Part shown: positions 1 through 5,087 of the stretch, one piece after another
Layout of the letters: every line of letters starts with the position of its first letter
How positions within the stretch are numbered: the first letter of the stretch is position 1
From: Anaerolineae bacterium
GTDB taxonomy: Bacteria; Chloroflexota; Anaerolineae; B4-G1
Assembly (NCBI GenBank): GCA_030620125.1
Contig: JAUXFI010000153.1
Span: 1-5,116, forward strand
DNA: 5,116 nt
Direction: 5' to 3'
Position numbers and translations under genes: made by a program
The notes under the pieces: generated by a model
Seen by the model: only the letters and a program-made list of their open reading frames with translations
The model's database searches: none
What the model was told of the DNA's origin: nothing

Positions 1-649
1 CCAACTTGCCCACCTCCCCAGCCCATGGCCCAGCCGCATTGGTGACCACCGGCGTTGCTACCTCTCCTTGATCAGTGGTGACGCCTTGCACCTTTCCCCC
101 CTCGACGCGAATATCGGTTACCTCTACATCGGTCAGCAGCTTTGCCCCCAGCCGCCGCGCCCCGGAGATGTACCCCTGCACCACGCTGTTGGGGTCCGCC
201 AGGCCGTCGCGCGCGTGGAAAGTACCGGCCAGGACGCCCTCAATGTTGATCAGCGGCGCTAGCTCGGCGATCTGCGCCGGTTCCAGCCACTCTGTCTGCA
301 CGCCCAGCCGGCGCTGCATTTCCACGTTCTGGCGGAAGACGGCCACATCCTGCTCGTTGGTCAGCAGGAAGAGGTAGCCGCAGTAATGCAGGTCAATCGG
401 CTGGCCTAGCTCTTCCTCGAAACGGTACAGCATCGGCAGGCTGAGAAGCGAGAGGCAGACGTTGATTTCGGTGCCGAACTGGTAACGAATGCCGCCGGCG
501 CATTTGCCCGTGGCCTGGATGCCGAAGAAGGCCTCCCGTTCCAGCAGCAACACGTTCTGGCAACCCTTGAGCGCCAGGTGGTAGGCGGCGCTCGCGCCCA
601 TCACGCCTCCACCAATGATGACTACGTCAGCCGTTTTGGGTAGATTCAT
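1..649 (-). CDS. DAO-family FAD-dependent oxidoreductase (sarcosine oxidase beta / proline dehydrogenase beta-like), 3' end outside the window
   Basis: Reading down from an ATG at 649-647 gives 216 codons open to the window edge, so the C-terminal part is missing. The N-terminus carries the FAD-binding Rossmann motif GGGVMG (residues 13-18) followed by the acidic E37 that ends the second beta strand. A TGKCAGGIR segment (47-55) and NAAGPWA (204-210) are typical of the DAO superfamily (PF01266), which oxidises the C-N bond of amino acids and secondary amines such as sarcosine, proline or glycine derivatives. The start is supported by GGAGGA at 663-658, eight bases upstream. It is the last visible gene of a three-gene minus-strand group, 59 bases after the cyclodeaminase-family gene. 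It is collinear with the flavoprotein at 2885-1728 (same GGIR and NAAGPWA positions to within two residues) and is therefore a paralogue. The family call is firm; substrate and electron acceptor are unknown. Confidence 0.9.
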   Translation of the reverse strand, partial: MNLPKTADVVIIGGGVMGASAAYHLALKGCQNVLLLEREAFFGIQATGKCAGGIRYQFGTEINVCLSLLSLPMLYRFEEELGQPIDLHYCGYLFLLTNEQDVAVFRQNVEMQRRLGVQTEWLEPAQIAELAPLINIEGVLAGTFHARDGLADPNSVVQGYISGARRLGAKLLTDVEVTDIRVEGGKVQGVTTDQGEVATPVVTNAAGPWAGEVGKL

Positions 650-708
650 ACTCGTTGTCCTCCAGTAAAGTTCAATTCTTTAGGGACCGGGAAGCAGATC
701 GGGCCGCA

Positions 709-1689
709 CTACAGCGACACCTCGCTCCCCAAGCCCAGCCGCTGGGCTGCTTCCAGCACCGCGCTGGCGGCCGCCACGTCTTGTACGGCCACGCCCACGG
801 ACTTGAACAAGGTGATCTCATCCGACGATGCCCGGCCCGGCCCAAGCCCGGCAATGATTTCCCCCAGTTCGGCGTGGATGTGGGCCTCGGTCATCAAGCC
901 CTGCTGCAGCGGGATCAGCAGGTCGCCGGCCTCGGCCAGGCTGGCCTCGCGGTGGTCAATCACGACTTTGGCCCGCAGTACCGTCTCCGCCGGAATCTCC
1001 TGCATCTGGGGGGTGTATGCGCCTACAGCGTTGATGTGCGTCCCGGGCCGGACGTCGCTGTCCTCGAAGACGGGGTTGGAGGAGGTGGTAGCCGTGCAGA
1101 TAACGTCGGCCTGGCGCACTGCCTCGGCTGGCGTCTCGGCCACCCGCACCGTGAGCGACAGTCGCTGGCTCATCTCGCCGGCGTAGGCGGCGGCCTGCTC
1201 CGGCGACACATCGTAGACCCACGCTTCCTGGATGGGGCGCACTGCGCAGACCGCCTCCAGTTGCGTGCGCCCCTGCGTGCCAGCGCCGAAGACGGCGACC
1301 GTGCGCGCGTCCTGGCGGGCCAGCAGGTCTGTGGCAGCGCCCGAGGCCGCGCCCGTGCGCAGCGCGGTGAGGTACGTCCCGTCCATCACGGCGGCTGGCC
1401 TCCCCGTCGTCGCGTCCACGACCACGACCAGCGCGTGGATGAGCGGCAGCCGTTGCGCCGGGTTGTCGTTGAACACGGAGACGATCTTGACCGCCATCTG
1501 GTCGTCAGCGGACAGGTAGGCCGGCATAAAGAGCGTGACTCCGTTGTGTTGAGGTACCTCAAGCGCTACTCTCAGCGGCACGTCGGCCTGGTCGGTGGAG
1601 AGTTGGGCGAAGGCCCTCTTCATCGCCTCAATGGCCCGGCGCATCGGCAGCGCCTGGCGTACGTCGTCACTCGAAAGGATGCGTATCAT
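709..1689 (-). CDS. Ornithine cyclodeaminase / mu-crystallin family protein, probably a ketimine reductase or amino-acid dehydrogenase
   Basis: A 326-residue protein of normal length for the OCD/mu-crystallin family (PF02423). The NAD(P)-binding motif GAGTQG lies at 135-140, with D160 at the end of the next strand, which favours NAD over NADP. R40, K68 (in VKIV) and R111 (in LTALRTG) match the family's substrate-carboxylate and catalytic residues, and FKSVGVAVQD (295-304) is a conserved C-terminal segment. True ornithine cyclodeaminases have Gly-Asp after NAVG, and that Asp is catalytic; here the sequence is NAVGAYTP (220-227). I therefore infer a relative such as a delta-1-pyrroline-2-carboxylate reductase, alanine dehydrogenase or opine-type enzyme rather than an ornithine cyclodeaminase. 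The start is backed by AGGAG at 1703-1699, nine bases upstream. The gene lies 38 bases after one FAD oxidoreductase and 59 bases before another, so it probably works on the imine or keto product they form. Confidence 0.93.
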   Translation of the reverse strand: MIRILSSDDVRQALPMRRAIEAMKRAFAQLSTDQADVPLRVALEVPQHNGVTLFMPAYLSADDQMAVKIVSVFNDNPAQRLPLIHALVVVVDATTGRPAAVMDGTYLTALRTGAASGAATDLLARQDARTVAVFGAGTQGRTQLEAVCAVRPIQEAWVYDVSPEQAAAYAGEMSQRLSLTVRVAETPAEAVRQADVICTATTSSNPVFEDSDVRPGTHINAVGAYTPQMQEIPAETVLRAKVVIDHREASLAEAGDLLIPLQQGLMTEAHIHAELGEIIAGLGPGRASSDEITLFKSVGVAVQDVAAASAVLEAAQRLGLGSEVSL

Positions 1690-1727
1690 TGTGATTCACT
1701 CCTGATCTCCTGTGGAGGTCACTCATT

Positions 1728-2885
1728 CTACTTTAATTTCTCCTCACCGCCAAATTCCCGGTACGGGCTCAATTCCTCCAGCACCTTCTCGTCCTCCGGC
1801 GACAAGTCGTTCTGAACCAGCCGGGCCAGCAGGACACCTATGCCTGGCCCAAGCATGTAACCCTGCCCGCACATACCGACAGCGTGGATGTATCCCTCCA
1901 GTTCCCGCGCCCGGCCGACGATGGGGAAGCCGTCGGGGCTCATCGGGTAAAGCCCCCGCCAGGTGCGGCGGACCTTGATGTTGGCCAGTTTGGGCATCAG
2001 GTCCACCATCCGCCGGGCGATCATCGGCAGGAAGACGGAGGTCTCTCGCCGGTCGGTGCCGACGATGGGCGGCTCCGGCGTGATGCAGAAGACGATAGGG
2101 CCGGGACTGTGCTGGTAGAAATAATAGTTCTTGGAGCCTACGGCAGGCCGGATGTCCACGACCATCGGCTCCAGGAAGCGAGCCACCGGCTCGGTAATAC
2201 CTGCCTCGTGGCTATCTGGCGCTACCGGCACGTCCAGCCCGGCCATCTGAGCCACCGGTCGTGCCCAGGGGCCGGCTGCGTTGATGACCACCTCCGTGGC
2301 GTAGCCCCCCTGGTCGGTGCGCACTCCCACCACCCGTCCCCGGCGGCGGATGATGCCGGTGACCCTCTCGCGGAAGCGGAACTCTGCGCCTCGTTCCCGC
2401 GCCTGGGTGTAAAAGGCGTGGGCACTGAGCATGGGAGAGGCCGACCCATCCCTCGGCGAATAGGTTCCGCCGATGAGACCATCGGGATTCAGGGCCGGGA
2501 TCACCGCCAGGAGGTCGTCCCGCCCCATCCAGTTGATGTCCAGCCCGTAGGCTTGCTGGATTTTGAGCAGCTCTTTCAGGACGCGCACCTCTCGCTCCCG
2601 GTAGGCGACGAAGGAGTACCCCCCCCGGTGCCACTCGATGTTGTCCCCGTAGGTCTCCTGCCAGGTGGAAAAGATCTCGATGGACTCGATACAGAGGCGG
2701 ATCTTGGAGGGGGCAGAGTGGGTGGCACGGATGCCGCCGATGGCGGCCTTATTGGAGCCCTGGCCTGGGCTGGCGAACTGGTCAATAACCAGGGGCTTGA
2801 GCCCGGCCTGGGCCAGAAAAAAGGCGGCAGGCAGCCCGACGCTGCCCGCGCCGACGATGATGGCGTCGTAGACTTTGGTGGTCAT
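1728..2885 (-). CDS. DAO-family FAD-dependent oxidoreductase (amine / amino-acid oxidase type), complete
   Basis: A complete 385-residue flavoprotein, the usual length for sarcosine oxidase beta or proline dehydrogenase beta-like members of PF01266. The N-terminal dinucleotide motif GAGSVG (12-17) is followed by D35. A GSNKAAIGGIR segment (43-53) and NAAGPWA (202-208) follow. Near the C-terminus are the FAD-contacting SPDGFPIVG stretch and a glycine-rich GMCGQGYMLGPGIG. No signal peptide or membrane segment is visible, so it is probably cytoplasmic. It begins the minus-strand group; the ATG is preceded by GGAGG at 2895-2891, five bases away. It should oxidise an amino acid or secondary amine to an imine, with the adjacent cyclodeaminase-family enzyme as a likely partner. 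The divergence between the two flavoproteins of the operon suggests different substrates or subunit roles, but this is inference. A promoter candidate lies at 3206-3178, which would give a leader of roughly 285 bases crossing two intergenic repeats. Confidence 0.93.
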   Translation of the reverse strand: MTTKVYDAIIVGAGSVGLPAAFFLAQAGLKPLVIDQFASPGQGSNKAAIGGIRATHSAPSKIRLCIESIEIFSTWQETYGDNIEWHRGGYSFVAYREREVRVLKELLKIQQAYGLDINWMGRDDLLAVIPALNPDGLIGGTYSPRDGSASPMLSAHAFYTQARERGAEFRFRERVTGIIRRRGRVVGVRTDQGGYATEVVINAAGPWARPVAQMAGLDVPVAPDSHEAGITEPVARFLEPMVVDIRPAVGSKNYYFYQHSPGPIVFCITPEPPIVGTDRRETSVFLPMIARRMVDLMPKLANIKVRRTWRGLYPMSPDGFPIVGRARELEGYIHAVGMCGQGYMLGPGIGVLLARLVQNDLSPEDEKVLEELSPYREFGGEEKLK

Positions 2886-2904
2886 ACGTACCTCCGTGAT
2901 GCAT

Positions 2905-2933
2905 AATAGACATTATCGGAAACAATTTAGCAA
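2905..2933 (-). promoter_or_regulatory. Weak promoter candidate immediately upstream of the oxidoreductase operon
   Basis: On the minus strand TTGCTA (2933-2928) and TCTATT (2910-2905) are separated by 17 bases. Each matches the sigma-70 consensus at only four of six positions. Transcription would begin just ahead of the Shine-Dalgarno at 2895-2891. The -10 box overlaps the outer end of the 161-base palindrome, so any promoter here would be a hybrid made by that element's end. This could easily be chance in AT-rich DNA. Confidence 0.15.
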
Positions 2934-3067
2934 CGTCAGACAAACAGACTTTTGACAGGATTTACAGGATTAACAAGATTATCTTTCTGTTTTTATCCTG
3001 TAAATCTTGTAAATCCTGTCAGTTTTTCCCCTCGTTTGGTAAACATTTTTATTTCCGATAAAGTCTA
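2907..3067. mobile_element. MITE-like nested palindrome with 19-bp terminal inverted repeats and TA at both ends
   Basis: The left end TAGACATTATCGGAAACAA (2907-2925) matches the reverse complement of 3049-3067 at 17 of 19 positions. A second, inner inverted repeat (2954-2979 with 2995-3020) has exactly the same centre, position 2987. The layout is symmetrical: 19-base end, 28-base non-complementary spacer, 26-base arm, 15-base loop, then the mirror image, 161 bases in all. Both ends read TA at the outside, which would fit the TA target duplication of IS630/Tc1-mariner-type elements and their non-autonomous derivatives. No coding capacity is seen. It sits 21 bases upstream of the oxidoreductase start codon. 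Calling it a mobile element is inference; it could instead be a static extragenic palindrome or a structured leader. Confidence 0.5.
2954..3020. repeat. Long imperfect hairpin built of 9-base tandem units
   Basis: The arms 2954-2979 and 2995-3020 pair at 23 of 26 positions; one of the three mismatches would be a G-U wobble in plus-strand RNA. Each arm is made of three near-identical 9-base units of the form nACArGATT, for example GACAGGATT, TACAGGATT and AACAAGATT. The loop is 15 bases. On the plus strand the stem is followed by AGTTTTT, so it could act weakly as a terminator for rightward transcription, although no gene reads into it from the left. I recall similar GACAGGATTTACAGGATT palindromes between genes in many bacterial genomes, which suggests a dispersed repeat, but I could not search for copies. 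Confidence 0.7.
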
Positions 3068-3070
3068 AAG

Positions 3071-3155
3071 ATTCTTCGCTACGCTCAGAATGACGGGTAG
3101 CCACCTCAGAATGACGGGTAGCCACCTCAGAATGACGGGTAACCACCAGAGTGAC
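3071..3155. repeat. 21-base tandem repeat, three full copies plus a decayed fourth
   Basis: Copies begin at 3084, 3105 and 3126, each starting CTCAGAATGACGGGTA. The first two are identical and the third differs by one base (TAACCAC against TAGCCAC). A degenerate remnant, CAGAGTGAC, follows at 3147-3155. Just before the array is ATTCTTCGCTACG, so ATTCT (3071-3075) and AGAAT (3087-3091) form a small inverted repeat that spans the entry into copy one. The array lies within the predicted leader of the minus-strand operon. Its role is unknown; copy-number variation by slippage is plausible. Confidence 0.8.
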
Positions 3156-3177
3156 TTTTGCAATACTGCCATTTTAT

Positions 3178-3206
3178 AGTATATCAGATTTCAGCGCAAA
3201 TGTCAG
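3178..3206 (-). promoter_or_regulatory. Predicted promoter for the oxidoreductase operon
   Basis: On the minus strand CTGACA (3206-3201, five of six to the -35 consensus) and TATACT (3183-3178, five of six to the -10 consensus) are separated by the ideal 17 bases. A TG dinucleotide one base before the -10 box gives an extended -10 element. Transcription would start near 3171 and run left, producing a leader of about 285 bases that includes the tandem repeat and the long palindrome before reaching the start codon at 2885. The other promoter candidate, facing the opposite way, has its -35 box about 70 bases to the right. Confidence 0.45.
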
Positions 3207-3276
3207 TGGGTCAAAAGTCCCATTTATGGCCTAAAAAGCACCCAACTCTCAAGCGCCACACTGTCCTTGTCCAATA

Positions 3277-3305
3277 TTGACATTCACGGCATCTTGCTGT
3301 AACAT
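3277..3305 (+). promoter_or_regulatory. Predicted promoter for the membrane protein and GIY-YIG/Nudix genes
   Basis: A perfect -35 box TTGACA (3277-3282) is followed after exactly 17 bases by TAACAT (3300-3305), which matches the -10 consensus at four of six positions. Transcription would start near 3312, giving a leader of about 110 bases that contains the perfect inverted repeat at 3324-3381 ahead of the Shine-Dalgarno. The presence of this promoter argues against translation starting upstream of 3421 in the same frame. Confidence 0.45.
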
Positions 3306-3323
3306 TCTACTAACGACTCAGGC

Positions 3324-3381
3324 TACCCTCCCGCAGGTTGCAATTTTGCGCCGAAAAAACGTCCTGACCTGCGGGAGGGTA
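3324..3381. promoter_or_regulatory. Perfect 15-bp inverted repeat in the predicted 5' leader
   Basis: TACCCTCCCGCAGGT (3324-3338) is exactly complementary to ACCTGCGGGAGGGTA (3367-3381), with a 28-base loop. In RNA this would be a very stable GC-rich stem, but neither strand has a T-run after it, so it is not a canonical intrinsic terminator. The stem ends 27 bases before the Shine-Dalgarno and does not mask it. It could be a leader structure affecting mRNA stability or elongation, a protein-binding palindrome, or a dispersed extragenic repeat. The structure is certain; the function is not. Confidence 0.6.
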
Positions 3382-3407
3382 AAATCACACATTCCGCCAT
3401 ATTCACA

Positions 3408-3415
3408 AAAGGAGG
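3408..3415 (+). promoter_or_regulatory. Strong Shine-Dalgarno that fixes the membrane protein start at 3421
   Basis: AAAGGAGG lies five bases before the ATG at 3421. The reading frame is open further upstream to a TTG at 3277, but that extension would run through the inverted repeat, has no ribosome-binding site and begins inside the predicted -35 box. The 3421 start is therefore preferred. Confidence 0.85.
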
Positions 3416-3420
3416 CAGAT

Positions 3421-4167
3421 ATGACACCATTGATCTGGACTATCGTCGCCGCCGTGGCAGTACTGGTCATCGCCGCCGGCGTCGGGCTGTCCAAACGCAA
3501 AACCATCTTTGGCGTGCTGGTTGATGGACGGGGCAAGTACAGCCTCTCGCGGCTGCAAATCCTGCTCTGGACCGCATTGATCATCGGAGGCTACTTTGGC
3601 ATCGCCTTCCCCAAGTTAGCGTTCGTGGACATCCCGGCCGAGGTGCTGGGGCTGCTCGGCATCACCCTGGGCTCCACCGTCGTCTCGACGGCGATCAAGG
3701 CCAACCAGATGCTTGCCGGGCAGACGGAGGATGAGGCAGAACGGAGCCGCCACATCGCCAACTCGACACAGAATGAGATGCTGCGGCTGCTGGGGGTAGA
3801 TGACCCGGAGAACCTCTCGGCGAACGAAAAGTCCACGCTCGTAAAAGACCTGTCCACGGACGAACAGACGGAACTGGACCGCGAGCTCAAGAGCAAGCGC
3901 AAGCCCTCGTGGATGGACATGTTCGGCCAGGAACAAAAAGGCAAAGAGGACCTGATTGACATCGGCAAGCTGCAAATGTTCGCCTGGATGATAGTCGGGC
4001 TGGTCATCTATGGCGCGATGCTGGTCAAACAGTTGACTCTCCCGCCGGTACAGGTGCAGCAATTGACCGAGCTGCCGAACATCTCGGGGACCATCCTGGC
4101 GCTGATGGGCATCTCGCAGACGGCCTACCTGGGGATGAAACTCCCCGACCAAACTCCGACTGCGTGA
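3421..4167 (+). CDS. Uncharacterised multi-pass membrane protein with an internal duplication
   Basis: A 248-residue protein whose family I cannot name. Five hydrophobic segments are visible: about 4-23, 46-64, 74-92, 184-205 and 221-241. SKRK (24-27) after the first segment and the highly charged stretch from 93 to 180 would be cytoplasmic by the positive-inside rule, placing the N-terminus outside. The two helix pairs resemble each other. LQILLW-x7-Y (45-58) matches LQMFAW-x7-Y (184-197) with identical LQ, W and Y spacing, and each is followed by a short loop and a second helix containing LLGIT (78-82) or LMGIS (228-232). The protein thus seems to be a duplicated two-helix module separated by about 90 hydrophilic residues rich in Glu, Asp, Lys and Arg. 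No catalytic motif is evident. It precedes the GIY-YIG/Nudix gene by 25 bases and probably shares its transcript. Function is unknown. Confidence 0.85.
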   Translation: MTPLIWTIVAAVAVLVIAAGVGLSKRKTIFGVLVDGRGKYSLSRLQILLWTALIIGGYFGIAFPKLAFVDIPAEVLGLLGITLGSTVVSTAIKANQMLAGQTEDEAERSRHIANSTQNEMLRLLGVDDPENLSANEKSTLVKDLSTDEQTELDRELKSKRKPSWMDMFGQEQKGKEDLIDIGKLQMFAWMIVGLVIYGAMLVKQLTLPPVQVQQLTELPNISGTILALMGISQTAYLGMKLPDQTPTA

Positions 4168-4192
4168 CACCACCGCTGATGGACAGAGCGTG

Positions 4193-5029
4193 ATGCCTGT
4201 GGAGAGACAGGCGTGGTTCCTGTACGCCTTGTGCTGCGCCGATGACACACTCTACACCGGCGTCACCACCGACCTGGCGCGGCGTCTGGCCGAGCACAAC
4301 GCCGGACGGGGTGCGCGTTACACGGCGGGCCGCTGCCCAGTGACGCTCGTCGCCGCCTGGCGTTTCCCCGACCGAGGGACAGCGCAGCGGGCCGAGTCCC
4401 GCTTTCGGCGATTGCCCCGCGCACGGAAACTGGCGCTGGCCGCGCAGGAACTCCCTTTCGAGGGTGCGGCCTTCTACCAGGACGAGGGCATTGCCTACGC
4501 CTCGCTCGCCTCTGTCCGCTTCTGCCCCCGCTGCGGCGGACTGCTCGAGACGACCGTTCGTCCCGGCGACAGCCGCCCACGCCAGGTCTGCACCGCCTGC
4601 GGGCGCGTCCACTACCGCAACGCCAAGCCCTGCGCCGGCGCTTTGGTCACGCGCGCTGGTCGCGTGCTGCTGGTGAAACGCGCCATCCAGCCCTTCCTGG
4701 GCTGCTGGGACATCCCCGGTGGCTTCCTGGAGGAAGATGAACTCCCGGAGGCAGGGGCTATTCGGGAGATACGGGAAGAGACCAGCCTGGAAGTGCGCCT
4801 GACAGACCTGTTGGGTTTCTACGTGGATCGCTACAGTTACAGCGACGAGGGAGACTACTGCCTGAACGTCTACTTCCTGGCCGAAGTTGTGGGAGGCCAG
4901 GAGCGTCCTGGTGACGACGCGGCAGATCTGGCCTGGTTCGCTCCCGACGAGATGCCAGAGGAGATCGCCTTCGAGCACGTCCGCGTGGTGCTGGCCGATT
5001 GGGCTCGTTGGATGGAGGAGAGACGATAG
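4193..5029 (+). CDS. GIY-YIG nuclease-like domain fused to a zinc-ribbon Nudix hydrolase
   Basis: A 278-residue fusion. Residues 8-82 form a GIY-YIG domain of the small YhbQ/UPF0213-like type: LYALCC (10-15) and LYTGVTTDLARRL (20-32) give the two signature strands, and E68 fits the metal-binding glutamate. After a linker, C111, C114, C133 and C136 form a zinc ribbon that ends in HYRN (140-143), as in Nudix proteins with an N-terminal ribbon (Nudix_N_2 type). The Nudix box runs from G177 through E183, R191, E192, E195 and E196. The box's late glycine is replaced by S198, while the metal-binding glutamates are intact. Nudix enzymes of this kind hydrolyse nucleoside diphosphate derivatives (NADH, FAD, ADP-ribose); the substrate here is unknown. 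No internal methionine occurs before residue 254, so the Nudix half has no obvious separate ATG start. The start is uncertain: ATG at 4193 or GTG at 4190, neither with a strong Shine-Dalgarno. Confidence 0.92.
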   Translation: MPVERQAWFLYALCCADDTLYTGVTTDLARRLAEHNAGRGARYTAGRCPVTLVAAWRFPDRGTAQRAESRFRRLPRARKLALAAQELPFEGAAFYQDEGIAYASLASVRFCPRCGGLLETTVRPGDSRPRQVCTACGRVHYRNAKPCAGALVTRAGRVLLVKRAIQPFLGCWDIPGGFLEEDELPEAGAIREIREETSLEVRLTDLLGFYVDRYSYSDEGDYCLNVYFLAEVVGGQERPGDDAADLAWFAPDEMPEEIAFEHVRVVLADWARWMEERR

Positions 5030-5087
5030 TGTACCGCATCCAGAATAGCGTGTCAACGTATCATCTCAATAAACTGGGGAGCGGGGG

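Noticed and set aside
655..1815. Long plus-strand open frame (386 codons) across the OCD-family gene
   Set aside because: It lies antisense to a clear OCD-family gene, has a low-complexity Arg/Gly/His-rich translation without domains, and has no ribosome-binding site. It is a product of GC-rich codon bias.
1884..2906. Plus-strand open frame (340 codons) antisense to the complete FAD oxidoreductase
   Set aside because: The minus-strand frame carries all flavoprotein motifs. The plus-strand translation has no recognisable motif and ends just past the true gene's start.
3090..3179. Small plus-strand frame of 29 codons through the 21-base tandem repeat, with a seven-residue repeat MTGSHLR
   Set aside because: It is open only because 21 is a multiple of three. 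It has no ribosome-binding site and lies in what appears to be non-coding repeat DNA.
3277..3420. N-terminal extension of the membrane protein to a TTG at 3277
   Set aside because: The extension would translate through the perfect inverted repeat, starts inside the predicted -35 box and lacks a Shine-Dalgarno, whereas the ATG at 3421 has AAAGGAGG at ideal spacing.
2886..3420. CRISPR array in the repeat-rich intergenic region
   Set aside because: The 21-base repeats are directly adjacent with no unique spacers, and no cas genes are present.
4025..5056. Minus-strand open frame (343 codons) antisense to the membrane protein end and the GIY-YIG/Nudix gene
   Set aside because: The plus-strand frame has two recognised domains and a zinc ribbon. 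The antisense product has none and would overlap two genes.
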